A stretch of DNA of 64,000 nt from CAVUWL01 sp963787415. Lineage in GTDB: Bacteria; Actinomycetota; Thermoleophilia; Solirubrobacterales; 70-9. The stretch is taken from contig CAWBCO010000002.1 in the NCBI GenBank assembly GCA_963787415.1, positions 620,001 through 684,000 of the forward strand, written 5' to 3'. Below, in pieces: positions 41,968 to 51,344 of this stretch (positions within the stretch are counted from its first letter, which is position 1; every line of letters begins with the position of its first letter). Under the pieces are notes generated by a model that searched no databases, had not been told where the DNA came from, and saw only the letters and a list, made by a program, of their open reading frames with translations. The position numbers were made by a program, and so were the translations under genes.

Positions 41968-43463
41968 GCAGCCGGCGGCGCTACCGCTTCGGCCCTCTGG
42001 AGCAGCGCGCCGTGGTCGGGCCGCTGAGGGCCGGGCAGGTCGCGATCGTCGCGGCGGCGGCGGTCTTCGGGTTGGGGTCGCTGTATGTGTTGAGGAGCTT
42101 CCTTGGGCTGCTGGTCGGGGTGGCGGCGCTCTGCGCCGCCGGGGCGGTGATCTTCGTCCCGCTGGAGGGGCGCACCGCGGAGGAGTGGGCGCCGGTGGCT
42201 CTGCGCTGGGCGCTGCGGGGACGGCGGGCGAAAGCCGGGTACCGCTCGTCAACGCCGACCGCGGGGGTGCGGGTCGGGACCGACGGCGAGCCGGAATATG
42301 AGCCCTCGCTGCCGCCCGAGCTGTCCGACCTCGACCTGCTCTCGGTCCCCTACGGCCCCGATCAGGTCGGGGTGATCCGCGACCGATCCGCCGGCACCTA
42401 CACCGCGGCGATCGCGGTCCGAGCCGGCGCCTTTGCCCTGCGCGATCCCGCCGAGCAGGAGCGGGCGCTGGATGCCTGGGGCGCTGTGCTGGCGAGCTGT
42501 GCCCGTGACGGCAGCCCGGTGCGCAGGTTGCAGTGGATCGAGCGCACGTTGGCGGGCCAGGGAGACGAGCTCGCTTCCTACCTGCAGTCCGAGCGCGACC
42601 GCACCGTCCCGCTCGACTCCAACCTGGTCCGCTCCTACATCGAGCTGCTGGAGTCCGCAGCTCCCGCGACCCAGGAGCACGAGATCCTGATCGCGGTACA
42701 GATCGATCAGCGCCGCGGCGGCCGGGAGCTGCGCCGGCTGGGCGGTGGGGACGAGGGAGCCTGCGAGCTGCTCCTGCGCGAGACCGAGAGCCTCGCCGAG
42801 CGCCTCGGGGTGGCGGAGGTGACCGTCTTCGGGGTCTTGCGCCCGCGCCAGTACGCGGCGCTGATCCGCGACGCCTTCGATCCCTACGGTCGCCAGGGCC
42901 GCGCCCGCGCCGCCCTCGGAGACCCCGATCGTGAGGGCGTCGACCCGGCGCTGCTCGGGCCGCTCGCCGATCAGGAGAGCTGGACCAGCTACCGCAGCGA
43001 CTCCGCCTACCACGCCACCTACTGGATCTCTGCCTGGCCACGCTCAGATGTCGGGCCGGCCTTCCTGGCGCCGCTTCTGATGCAGAGCGCGGCGCTGCGC
43101 ACGGTCTCGGTGACGATCGAGCCGATCCCCTACTCGGTGGCGATGCGAAAGGCCGAGGCGGCCCAGACCGCCGAGGTCGCCGAGGAGATCGCCCGCGAGC
43201 GCCAGGGCTTCATGACCACCGCCCGCCTGCGGCGCCGGGCGCAGGCGACCTCACGGCGCGAGGAGGAGCTCGCCGACGGCCACGCCGAGATGCGCCACGC
43301 GGGATTCGTCACCGTCTCCGCTCAGAGCGCGGAGGAGCTGGAGCGAAGCGCCAGCGACGTCGAGCACGCCGCCCAGCTCGCCCGGTTGGAGCTGCAACCG
43401 CTCTACGGCGAGCAGGACGCAGGATTCGCCTTCACCCTGCCGCTGGGCCGGGGGCTGCGGTGA
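41964..43463 (+). CDS. SCO6880-family conjugation protein (VirB3-VirB4-N-like)
   Basis: A 499-residue protein starting at GTG overlapping the previous stop. Two helices near residues 25-65 (VAIVAAAAVFGLGSLYVL, LGLLVGVAALCAAGAVIFV) resemble VirB3. The large cytoplasmic part shows the domain order of SCO6880-like proteins of actinobacterial conjugation: DLDLLSVPYGPDQVGVIRD, TYTAAIAVRAGAFALRDP, then ATYWISAWPRSDVGPAFLAP. It lacks a Walker motif. It is paired with the ATPase encoded next, with which it probably makes a split VirB4. Confidence 0.85.
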   Translation: MSSRRRYRFGPLEQRAVVGPLRAGQVAIVAAAAVFGLGSLYVLRSFLGLLVGVAALCAAGAVIFVPLEGRTAEEWAPVALRWALRGRRAKAGYRSSTPTAGVRVGTDGEPEYEPSLPPELSDLDLLSVPYGPDQVGVIRDRSAGTYTAAIAVRAGAFALRDPAEQERALDAWGAVLASCARDGSPVRRLQWIERTLAGQGDELASYLQSERDRTVPLDSNLVRSYIELLESAAPATQEHEILIAVQIDQRRGGRELRRLGGGDEGACELLLRETESLAERLGVAEVTVFGVLRPRQYAALIRDAFDPYGRQGRARAALGDPDREGVDPALLGPLADQESWTSYRSDSAYHATYWISAWPRSDVGPAFLAPLLMQSAALRTVSVTIEPIPYSVAMRKAEAAQTAEVAEEIARERQGFMTTARLRRRAQATSRREEELADGHAEMRHAGFVTVSAQSAEELERSASDVEHAAQLARLELQPLYGEQDAGFAFTLPLGRGLR

Positions 43464-44762
43464 GGCGCGCCCGGCGGGCGGAGCGCTCTGGGCATAGCGC
43501 CACCACAGCCCACTTCCAGGCCGCCTACCCCTTCCTCGCCGAGGGCGGCCTCGGCGCCCCCGGCACCTACATCGGCCGCGACGCTTACGGCGGTGCCTGG
43601 CTCTATGACCCCTGGGTTCTGTATGAGCAAAGGTTGCTGGCGGGGCCGAACATGCTGGTGCTCGGCGGGATCGGCTACGCCAAGTCCTCCTTCGTCAAGA
43701 CCTACATCTACCGCCAGCGGGTCTTCGGCCGCCAGGCCTGGGTCCTCGACCCCAAGGGTGAGTACGGGCCGCTGGCCCAGGCGCTCGGGGTAGAGCCGAT
43801 CGCCCTGGTGCCCGGCGGCCAGGTCCGGCTCAACCCGCTCAGTCCCCGCGGCGGGCGCGAAGCACAGCTCAGCCTGCTGCGCTCGGTCGCCCAAGCCTCT
43901 CTGCGCCGCGAGCTGGCGCCGGAGGAGGACGCGGGGCTGCGGGTGGCGCTCGATCAGGTCAGCAAGGAGTGCGGCGCGGGCGAGCCGACCCTGCCGATGG
44001 TCGTCGATGCCCTGCTTCACCCGCGCGAGGCGATGGTCCAGGGAGTCTCCGCCCCCAGCCGCGAGGACTTCGCCGAGGCGAACCGCGAGTCGGCGCTGGC
44101 GCTGCAACGACTCTGCGAGGGCGACTTGCGCGGGATGTTCGACGGCCCGACCACTGAAGGTCTAGACCTTGATGCTCCGCTGGTCGTCTTGGACCTGAGC
44201 GCGGTCCGCGACTCAGCCGCCCTGGGGATCCTGATGACCTGCGCCGCCGCCTGGCAGCAGGCGATCCTCCTGGAGCGAAAGCGATCGGCGGAGTCGGGCG
44301 GTTTGCCCGGGGGCAAAGGTGATCTCGGTGGTCGAGGAGGGCTGGCGGGTGACCGGCCACATCGGCGTCGCGGAGTGGCTGCAGCAGAACTTCAAGCTCT
44401 GCCGCGGGCTCGGGGTGCAAAACATCGTCGTCGTCCATCGGCTCTCTGACTTCGGTACCTCGGGGGCGGCGGGCTCGCGCGAGGCGCGGATCGCCGAAGG
44501 GCTGATCGCCGACGCCGATACCAAGGTGATCTACATGCAATCACCCGAGCAGCGCGAGGCGCTGCGGGGACAGCTCGGGCTGAGCGCCACCGAGACCGAG
44601 CTGGCGACGACGCTGCGCCTGGGAGAGGCCCTGTGGCTGGTCGGGCGACGCTCATTCCTTGTCCAGCATCGGCTGTCGCGCCGAGAGCGCGAGCTGACCT
44701 TTACCGATGCGCGGATGGTCGAGCACGGCGGGCGGGAGATCGGCACGGAGGCGCTCGGGTGA
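43460..44762 (+). pseudogene. VirB4-like T4SS ATPase, frameshifted
   Basis: A conjugation ATPase of about 433 residues if repaired. The ATP site is LVLGGIGYAKSSFVKT; the usual GKS is AKS here. Walker B-like segments are APLVVLDLSAV and, past the break, VISVVEEGWRVTGHIGVAE. Five G at 44309-44313 stand where four keep frame, so translation leaves the frame just before the second Walker region. GTG 43460 overlaps the previous stop. If the shift is real the secretion system is dead; an error in a G run is equally plausible. Confidence 0.87.
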
Positions 44763-46462
44763 GCGAGCGCGGCGGAATCTACTGGGCGCTCGCCGCCCTG
44801 GCCGCCGCCCTGCTCGGCTTGATCTGGCTCACCGGTGCCCTCTCCGCCGCGCTCTTCGGAGCGGGCTGGACGCCGATCTCGCCCGACGAGCTGGTTGCCA
44901 CTGCCCTCCGCCTCCCCTCCCACCTCGGCGAACCGCGCCTCGCCTGGCCACGGGAGGTGCGAGCGGCGCTGCCGTCGGCACTCGGCTTCTACCTCAGCGG
45001 CGCTCTGATCCTCGGCGTCCTTGCAGGACTGGCATTGACGGCTCGACGCGGCGCCGACCTGCTCGGCATCCCCGAGCTCGGCAAGGGTCGCAGCCGCCCG
45101 CCAAGCGCGCGCTGGGCCAGCCGCCGCGAGCTCGGGCTCCTGCGTGTCCCCTCCCCCCAGCCGGGCCGGCTGACCCTGGGACGGTCGGGCCGCAGCCTGC
45201 TCGCCGCGGGTGAGCGCCAGTCGGTGATCGTCGTCGCGCCCTCCCAGAGCGGCAAGACGACCGGACTGGCGATTCCGGCGCTGCTGGAGTGGCAGGGGCC
45301 GGTGCTGGCGACCTCGACCAAGAGCGACCTGCTGATCGAGACCGCCGGGCGACGGGGGGAACTCGGCGAGGTGATGATCTTCGATCCTGCTCGGGTAACC
45401 GCGATGGAGCCCTCGCGGGCGACGCCCCTGCAGGCCTGCACGAGCTGGCGGGGGTCAATGCGGGTCGCCCACTGGCTCGCCTCCGCGGCGCAGACCGGCA
45501 GCGGCGCCGGCCTGGCGGACGCCGACTTCTGGTTCTCGACCGCTGAGAAGCTCCTGGCGCCGCTGCTCTTCGCCGCCGCCTCCAGCGCTCAGACGATGGC
45601 GGCGGTGATCGGCTGGCTCGAGCAGGGGCCGGAGGCCAGTCAGGCCGAGGTCGAGAAGCTGCTCGATGAGGCGGAAGAACCGCCGGCAAAGCGCGCCTGG
45701 CAGGCGACCCAGAACCGCGAGGAGCGCCAGCGATCCTCCGTCTACACCACCGCGGAGATCGTGGTCGCCGCCTTCTCTGACCCGCGGGTGATCGAGGAGA
45801 CCGCCGCTGCCGACTACACCCCCGCCGCCTTGCTGGACAAAGGAATGAACACTCTCTACCTCTGCGCTCCCGCCCACGAGCAGGAGCGGCTTCGCACGCT
45901 GTTTTCGATGATGGTGCAGGAGCTGGTCGCGGTCGCCTATGAGAGCGCCGCAGCAGACGGAAAACCGATCCACCCCCCACTGCTTTTGGTCTTGGACGAG
46001 GCGGCCAACATCGCCCCGATCCCCAACCTCGATGAGATCGCCTCAAGCGGGGCCGGGCAGGGGGTGCAGCTGCTCTCGGTCTTCCAGGACCTGGCTCAGA
46101 TCAGGGCGAGATACGGCAATCGGGCCTCGACGATCGTCAACAACCACCGGGCCAAGATCTTCGGCACCGGGATCTCCGACCCCGAGACGCTCACCTATGT
46201 ATCCCGGGTGGTGGGAGCGGGCGAGTTCGAGCAGCGCTCCCACACCGCCGGCGAGCAGGGACGGAGCTCGCTGAGCACCGGGGACACCTACCGCGACCTC
46301 GCCCCCGCCAACCTGGTGCGCGAGGCCGATCCCGGTAGCGGCCTGCTCGTCTATGGCCACCTGCCGCCGGCCAAAATCGGCTTGCGCCCGTGGTTTGAAG
46401 AGAGGAGACTTAAGGAGCTCAACCAGGGAGCAACTGTCACTTCAAAAAGTATGGAGGTGTAG
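44759..46462 (+). CDS. TraG/VirD4-family coupling ATPase (T4CP)
   Basis: A 567-residue coupling protein from GTG 44759, overlapping the previous stop; a longer frame from 44633 is rejected because it starts inside the ATPase. Two N-terminal helices (about residues 8-32 and 78-98) anchor it. The ATPase core has Walker A VVAPSQSGKTTGLAIP and Walker B LLLVLDEAANIAPIP, plus LATSTKSDLLIETAGRRGE. T4CPs recruit DNA-protein substrates to the secretion channel. The family match is strong. Confidence 0.93.
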   Translation: MSERGGIYWALAALAAALLGLIWLTGALSAALFGAGWTPISPDELVATALRLPSHLGEPRLAWPREVRAALPSALGFYLSGALILGVLAGLALTARRGADLLGIPELGKGRSRPPSARWASRRELGLLRVPSPQPGRLTLGRSGRSLLAAGERQSVIVVAPSQSGKTTGLAIPALLEWQGPVLATSTKSDLLIETAGRRGELGEVMIFDPARVTAMEPSRATPLQACTSWRGSMRVAHWLASAAQTGSGAGLADADFWFSTAEKLLAPLLFAAASSAQTMAAVIGWLEQGPEASQAEVEKLLDEAEEPPAKRAWQATQNREERQRSSVYTTAEIVVAAFSDPRVIEETAAADYTPAALLDKGMNTLYLCAPAHEQERLRTLFSMMVQELVAVAYESAAADGKPIHPPLLLVLDEAANIAPIPNLDEIASSGAGQGVQLLSVFQDLAQIRARYGNRASTIVNNHRAKIFGTGISDPETLTYVSRVVGAGEFEQRSHTAGEQGRSSLSTGDTYRDLAPANLVREADPGSGLLVYGHLPPAKIGLRPWFEERRLKELNQGATVTSKSMEV

Positions 46463-46464
46463 TT

Positions 46465-47097
46465 GTGGGTCCTGGTGCGAGTTCAGCGGCGCAAGGCGAG
46501 GGGGCACTCGCGGAGTCCGCCGCGCCCTCGCGAGCCGAATCGCCCGCTTTCATCGAGGACACGGTGGCGCTACGCGACAGCGCGCACCGCGAAGCGGCGC
46601 AGGAGCGTGAGGAGCGCCTGCGGACGGTGAGCCCTTCGCGGCGACCGCGGCGGCCTGGGCGCATCACCGCCGCAGCCGCGCTCGTAGCGATGGTGGCCGG
46701 TCTGGTGCTTGCGCTTGCCCTCAACCAGGACTCGGGAGGACCGGCAGCGGTGCCGACGCTGGCGCAGCGCCCGACCCTCCCCCATTCTCGCCCGGTGCCC
46801 CCAAGGCGCGTCCTCCCTGCGAGCCAACATCCCCATAGGAAAGCGACCCGACCTGCGGCCAGCCGCGCGGCTGCGCGCCGACCAACGAGGCGACCGCGTG
46901 CGAAGACCGCCGATCGCGAAGAGCCCGCTCTCGAGGCCGCGGCTCCGCCCGCACCTATCAGTCCGAGCCCAGCGCCCGCTCCGTCCCCAGAACCGGTGGC
47001 GCCGGTGGCGCCCCAGCCGACTTCGACACCCATCCCACCACAAAAGAGTGAAACGAGCCCGACTCCGGCCAGCAAGGAGTTCGGCTTTGAACGCTGA
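46465..47097 (+). CDS. Single-helix membrane protein with Pro-rich tail ending in EFG motif
   Basis: A 210-residue protein starting at GTG 46465, two bases after the T4CP stop. Residues 1-70 are charged (REAAQEREERLRTVSPSRR), a helix spans about 73-95 (ITAAAALVAMVAGLVLALA), and the outer part is Pro/Ala/Arg-rich. It ends SPTPASKEFGFER. The sigma-like protein at the other end of the cluster also ends with an EFG motif (QTTQEFGAFK). The two may bind the same partner outside the membrane. No known family. Confidence 0.7.
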   Translation: MGPGASSAAQGEGALAESAAPSRAESPAFIEDTVALRDSAHREAAQEREERLRTVSPSRRPRRPGRITAAAALVAMVAGLVLALALNQDSGGPAAVPTLAQRPTLPHSRPVPPRRVLPASQHPHRKATRPAASRAAARRPTRRPRAKTADREEPALEAAAPPAPISPSPAPAPSPEPVAPVAPQPTSTPIPPQKSETSPTPASKEFGFER

Positions 47098-47144
47098 GCG
47101 AGATTGCAACGGCTGCCGTGTGGCGGCAATGGAAGGAGATGCGA

Positions 47145-48725
47145 GTGAATCCGAGAGGCAGGTCTGAGATCCTTGGGAGGGTCAATGCCAAGCTGGTGTG
47201 CTTCCTCAGCGCCTTGGCGCTAGCAGGCACTTTCCTGGCGCTGCCCTCCACCGCCGCCGCATCGCCCGCCCGCTACACGTTTGAGATGTGTGACTCGGCG
47301 CTGCCGGGTGGTGGCGTCACCGGAGTCCGCTACAGCCAAAACCCCGGCCAGCCGTGGGCCGTGACCGACAACTGCGAAGAGCCGGGCGGCTCGCTGGCAA
47401 TCAGGCTGACCGGCTCGACCACTTCGGGTGGATACGCGACCTGGGCGCTACCGATCGAACCGCCGCCGGGTGGGACGATGGAATCGACCGCGGTCTCCGC
47501 CGCATCCTGCACTGCGTGGCCGACCTCCGGTTACGTAATCGACCCAAGCTGGCCGCCGAGTGGATGCTCTGAGGAAGACCGCGTCTTTCACCTAGCCGAG
47601 AACTTCAGGGGCTTCGACATCGAGCTCGCCTGCTATGCAGGCTGTCAGCCCGAACCCCTGATCTATGCGCACTACTTCGCCACGGTCGAGGTAGATCCGG
47701 TCCCACCAACGCTGAAGAACCTTGAAGGTTCACTGCTTGCGGGTGGGGTGATCCGCGGCCAACAGACGCTGTCCACCGAAGCCCACGACGAAGGCGGCGG
47801 GGTGAGCAACGTCTCGGTCAACGTCAACGGCCTGCCTGCCGCCCAGCCGAAGGTCCCCAACTGCGATGTCGCCCAGACCGATAACGCCAGCGTTCAGGGC
47901 ACCGTTGCCGCCGCGATCACCCCCTGCCCGACCGAGGTCAGCGCCAGCTGGAACCTCAACACCGAAACCTACCCGTTCCACGGTGGCTCAAATACTGTCC
48001 AGGTCTGCGTCTCGGACTTCGCCACCCTCGGCAACCCGAACACGACCTGCTCGCCGGTAAAGCCGATCAACGTCGACAATTCCTGCAGCGAATCCTCGGT
48101 CGGCGGCGGGGAAGTACTGAGTGCGCAGTTCGCTGAATCGCACAACGAAACGGTCACAGTCCCCTACGGCAAGGGAGCTGAAGTGACCGGGCAGCTTGCC
48201 AATAACGCCGGCGAACCGGTGGCGGGCGCGACGCTCTGCGTGAAGTCGCAGACGTTGGGGGTCGAACCAACCGCCTCTCCAGTAGGCACGGTGAGGACCG
48301 ATGGCAACGGCGACTACGCCTACAAAGTACCTCCCGGCCCTGATCGCAACGTCGTGATCGGCTACCGCCACGACACCTACCAGGTGGCACGGGCAGTGCG
48401 CTACTACTCCCACGCCCAGCCGAGCCTGCACTTGGCGCCGCGCAAGGTCAGCAATGGCCACCGCATCCGCATCTGGGGCTCGCTTCCCGGGCCCGAAGCG
48501 GGCGGACGGGTGGTCGTCCTGCAAGCCAGCGCCCTGCACGCCCGGCGCTGGCTCACCTTTGCTCAGGCCACCGCCAACCACTACGGCGCTTTCCAGAGCC
48601 GCTACCGCTTCACCTCTACGACGGCCACAACCACCTACCGGATCCGAGCAGTGGTGCCAACTCAAGCGAACTACCCCTGGGTCGAAGGCGCAAGCCCGCC
48701 GGCCAGGGTTCGGGTCAGGGGCTAA
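47145..48725 (+). CDS. Large secreted protein with Ig-like/carboxypeptidase-regulatory domains
   Basis: About 526 residues. The GTG at 47145 has AAGGAG spaced six bases before it. A signal peptide (VNAKLVCFLSALALAGTF, cleaved near AAASP) precedes a large Cys-containing beta-rich region (CDSALPGGGVTGVRYSQN and more). The C-terminal half has a carboxypeptidase-regulatory-like domain (GQLANNAGEPVAGATLCVK, VRTDGNGDYAYKVPPG) and a final Ig-like domain (GHRIRIWGSLPGPEAGGRV). It lies 47 bases after the EFG-tailed protein and may be linked to the cluster. Function unknown. Confidence 0.75.
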   Translation: MNPRGRSEILGRVNAKLVCFLSALALAGTFLALPSTAAASPARYTFEMCDSALPGGGVTGVRYSQNPGQPWAVTDNCEEPGGSLAIRLTGSTTSGGYATWALPIEPPPGGTMESTAVSAASCTAWPTSGYVIDPSWPPSGCSEEDRVFHLAENFRGFDIELACYAGCQPEPLIYAHYFATVEVDPVPPTLKNLEGSLLAGGVIRGQQTLSTEAHDEGGGVSNVSVNVNGLPAAQPKVPNCDVAQTDNASVQGTVAAAITPCPTEVSASWNLNTETYPFHGGSNTVQVCVSDFATLGNPNTTCSPVKPINVDNSCSESSVGGGEVLSAQFAESHNETVTVPYGKGAEVTGQLANNAGEPVAGATLCVKSQTLGVEPTASPVGTVRTDGNGDYAYKVPPGPDRNVVIGYRHDTYQVARAVRYYSHAQPSLHLAPRKVSNGHRIRIWGSLPGPEAGGRVVVLQASALHARRWLTFAQATANHYGAFQSRYRFTSTTATTTYRIRAVVPTQANYPWVEGASPPARVRVRG

Positions 48726-48822
48726 AATGGTCTGGCGCGCAAGTTCGCGCACGTCCGGAGGGGGTGCGCTGCGGGTCGGCGAGGGCAGGCGTCGTTGCCG
48801 TTGTGCGTGTGCTCCCGGACCG

Positions 48823-50553
48823 CTACTTCACGATCGTGAAGGTGAGCTGCTTGGGATTCGAGCGCTGCCCGGCGGCGTTCGTCGCGGTGATCGTGAGTGT
48901 GTACGTTCCCGGCTGGAGCTTCTTCGAGTGCGAGATCCGCCCCTGGAAGGAGACGTCGTTGGTTCCGGCGTGGCCCGTCAAGGAAAGCGTGCCCCCGGTC
49001 ACAGTGCGCTTACAGGCGTGCGTGTGGCGGTTGGTCTTTGTTTGAGCAACGCACTTGCCTTTCACCTTGCGCCCGCCGACCCGCTGGGTGAACACGAAGC
49101 TCGTGCTCGCCTGCTCGTTGAGAGTGAACGAGAAGGTCGTGCCGAGCGGTGCGCGCTTGCGCGAGGTCCCGGCAAGCGCGTTGCCCTCGCGCCAGCGTCG
49201 ATGGGACTGGGTGGCGCTCGCGATGCTCGGTGGCGTCGGCGCAGTTGTGAACGTCTGATCGGCGCCGTAGCTCGGGCCGCCGGAGTTTTCGGCGACCAAT
49301 CGGAAGTGGTAGGTCGTGCCCGGCGAGAGCCCGCTGACGATTGCAGAGACCGGGCGCGGGCCGATGGAGGCGCCGACGTTCTGGCGTGGAGTTGATACGC
49401 CGTAGGCGGTGCTTGTGCCGTACTGGAAGTAGGCGGTACTCATGGTTTCGCCAACTACAGTCCCATTGAGAGCCGCGGTGCTCATGCCGACGCTCGATGC
49501 CGAGGTGGTGGAGGCGGCCGGCGGCGTGACGGACGTCTCTTCCGCGCTCTTCAGGTCTTTGCCGGCTTCGTTGTAGCCGCCCACGATCAGGACCCTTCCA
49601 CCGGGAAGCAGCACGGCTGCTGGACCATCGCGTTCGGTGGTCATTTCCGTGGAAAGTTTTTCGAAGACATTTGTTTCCGGATTGAAGATTTCCGCGCTCT
49701 TCAGTGCTTTGCCAGCTTCGTTGTAGCCGCCCACGATCAGGACCTTCCCGTTCGCCAACGCCGTGAAGCCCACTTCATCGCGGTTTTCGATCATTTCGTG
49801 CGCCGGGCCTTCGAGCTTTTCGAACGTGTTCGTTTCTGGGTTGAACAGTTCGGCGCCCTTCAGGTATTTCCCGGTTTCGTTGTAGCCACCCGCGATCAGG
49901 ACCTTCCCGTTCGGCAGCGTCGCGGCGGCCGGCTCGTAGCGTCCTGTGGTCATTTCGGCGGAGAGTTTTTCAAATGTGTGTGTTTCAGGGTTGTACAGTT
50001 CCGGGCCCTTCACGTATTTCCCGGTTTCGTTGTAGCCGCCCACGATCAGGGCCTTCCCGTTCGAGAGCAGCGTGGCCGCCGGTCCAATGCGTTCGGTGGT
50101 CATTTCCGTGGAAAGTTTTTCGAAGACATTCGTTTCGGGATTGAACAATTCTGCGGTCTTCATTACATTGATGGTTTCGTTGTCGCCGCCGGCGATCAGC
50201 ACCTTCCCACCGGGAAGCGCCACGTATGCCGCTTCCCCGCGTGCCACGTTCATTTCCGCCGCGAGTTTTTCGAAGGTGCCGGTTTCCGGATTGAAGAGTT
50301 CCGCGCTCTTCCCGGATCCCACGGTTTCGTTGTAGCCACCCGCGATCAGGACCTTCCCGTTTGGTAGCGTCGCGGCGGCCGGCTCGTAGCGTTCTTCGGT
50401 CATTTCGGCGGAGAGTTTCGAGAAGAGCGGCGACGCCCAAGCACCGGACGCCGACAGACCCAGTGCGAGTGCGGCGACCCCGAGCGCGGCGGCTAGGCGC
50501 GGCGCCATCCTCGATGACCCAATCCTCATGCGTACTGGACGTCGCTTCGTCAT
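48823..50553 (-). CDS. Secreted Kelch-repeat beta-propeller protein with FN3-like domain
   Basis: About 576 residues. A signal peptide (LAAALGVAALALGLSASG) is followed by six Kelch/galactose-oxidase-type repeats of about 50 residues (LPNGKVLIAGGYNET, SAELFNPETxxFEKL), which build a beta-propeller. The next domain is fibronectin type III-like (SSVGMSTAALNGTVVGETM, GLSPGTTYHFRLVAENSGG). The end is a Cys/Lys-rich beta domain common in secreted proteins of this order. The start at 50553 is preceded by GGAGGGG. Likely a cell-surface binding protein. Confidence 0.85.
   Translation of the reverse strand: MTKRRPVRMRIGSSRMAPRLAAALGVAALALGLSASGAWASPLFSKLSAEMTEERYEPAAATLPNGKVLIAGGYNETVGSGKSAELFNPETGTFEKLAAEMNVARGEAAYVALPGGKVLIAGGDNETINVMKTAELFNPETNVFEKLSTEMTTERIGPAATLLSNGKALIVGGYNETGKYVKGPELYNPETHTFEKLSAEMTTGRYEPAAATLPNGKVLIAGGYNETGKYLKGAELFNPETNTFEKLEGPAHEMIENRDEVGFTALANGKVLIVGGYNEAGKALKSAEIFNPETNVFEKLSTEMTTERDGPAAVLLPGGRVLIVGGYNEAGKDLKSAEETSVTPPAASTTSASSVGMSTAALNGTVVGETMSTAYFQYGTSTAYGVSTPRQNVGASIGPRPVSAIVSGLSPGTTYHFRLVAENSGGPSYGADQTFTTAPTPPSIASATQSHRRWREGNALAGTSRKRAPLGTTFSFTLNEQASTSFVFTQRVGGRKVKGKCVAQTKTNRHTHACKRTVTGGTLSLTGHAGTNDVSFQGRISHSKKLQPGTYTLTITATNAAGQRSNPKQLTFTIVK
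49540..50415 (-). repeat. Tandem array of six Kelch-encoding repeats (150-base period)
   Basis: About 5.7 copies of a ~150-base unit encoding roughly 50 residues each within the Kelch gene. The unit shares phrases such as GTAGCCGCCCACGATCAGGA (plus-strand view) between copies. Two units (third and sixth) are highly similar in sequence, pointing to recent duplication or gene conversion. One unit (the fifth) is three codons longer. Confidence 0.7.
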
Positions 50554-50890
50554 GCTCCCCTCCACTTCGCTGATCGCGACATTGCCAGCCACGCTGACCG
50601 CCGCCAAACGCCGTTAACCTCGGTCGACCATAGACGAAATTCGATCAAGGGACGCGATCAGTTCTGTGGCAACTCCGCCCTCGACACCCGCTTCCGCATA
50701 GGCCGTGGACGGAGCTGTCGAGGGACGCGGCCCACGCTTCTCTGGCTTCCCCGACCGGAATGCGCCTAGCCACGTCGAGCGTTCCCATCAGGTCACGTCG
50801 CCTGACCCGACCGCCCATATTGGGCGGTCAACGTCGCTGGCCTGAAGCCGACAGTTCCCACGCACGACACCAACAGGTCGGTTTTGGCGC
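50554..50890. other. 337-base intergenic stretch with no convincing gene
   Basis: Contains the Kelch gene upstream region and the 3' end side of the F420-oxidoreductase gene. No clear ORF or motif is seen. The Kelch promoter should lie here. Confidence 0.6.
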
Positions 50891-51273
50891 TTACTCGGCG
50901 GGCGTGCTCAGCTCGTAATGCATCGTCTTGTAGCGCATGACCCAGTGGCCAAGAGGTACGAGGATTGCTTGCAGCACTCGGTGCTGCCTGGCTAACGCTT
51001 TTGCGGCCGCGCGGGCTTCATCTCCGTCAAGCAGCCTCGCCTGCGCTGCGACCGGCTCGCCGGTTGGCTTGCCGCGGATGGTGCACGGAGCGGTCTCGAC
51101 CCTCGGGTTGTTGCGCAAGCGCTTCGTCTTCCACGCCTTGTCTAGGAGCGAAAGAACGCGCGCTCGCCATCAAAGGCGATGCTCACCGGCGTCCCGATCG
51201 GTGTGCCATCACGCTTGTAGGTGGTCAGGAGGATCGTCTTGGTGTGCCTGAGCGGCTCCAAGGTGCGAGCCAT
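50891..51273 (-). pseudogene. PPOX-class F420-dependent oxidoreductase, frameshifted
   Basis: A small split-barrel flavin/F420 enzyme of about 127 residues if repaired. The first frame starts MARTLEPLRHTKTILLTTY and reaches IAFDGERAFFRS. The second gives KRLRNNPRVETAPCTIRGK, RLLDGDEARAAAKALARQH and YKTMHYELS. One base is missing near 51144 (TCCTAGACAAGG where TCC-TAx-GAC would continue). It is divergent from the TetR gene with an operator between, so the TetR protein probably controls it. Confidence 0.88.
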
Positions 51274-51320
51274 CGTGTCTCCCTTGTTCGGCGCTTGAGC
51301 AGTTTTATGAGATTCTATAA

Positions 51321-51338
51321 CTACTGACTGGTCGGTAG
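51321..51338. promoter_or_regulatory. TetR-type operator between divergent genes
   Basis: An 18-base near-palindrome, CTACTGAC-TG-GTCGGTAG, with one mismatch between arms. It lies 48 bases before the oxidoreductase start and just before the TetR start at 51345. It resembles the TGAC-N6-GTCA sites of the acyl-CoA genes. Autorepression is likely. Confidence 0.6.
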
Positions 51339-51344
51339 GAAAGA

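Noticed and set aside
40447..43041. 864-codon minus-strand frame opposite the VirB6/SCO6880 genes
   Set aside because: Extreme Arg/Pro/Ala composition with no motif; it is a shadow of very GC-rich genes on the plus strand, which have clear family signatures.
44633..44758. Longer N-terminus for the TraG/VirD4 protein
   Set aside because: The extension overlaps the ATPase gene in another frame and is not family-like; GTG 44759 gives the expected membrane-anchor start.
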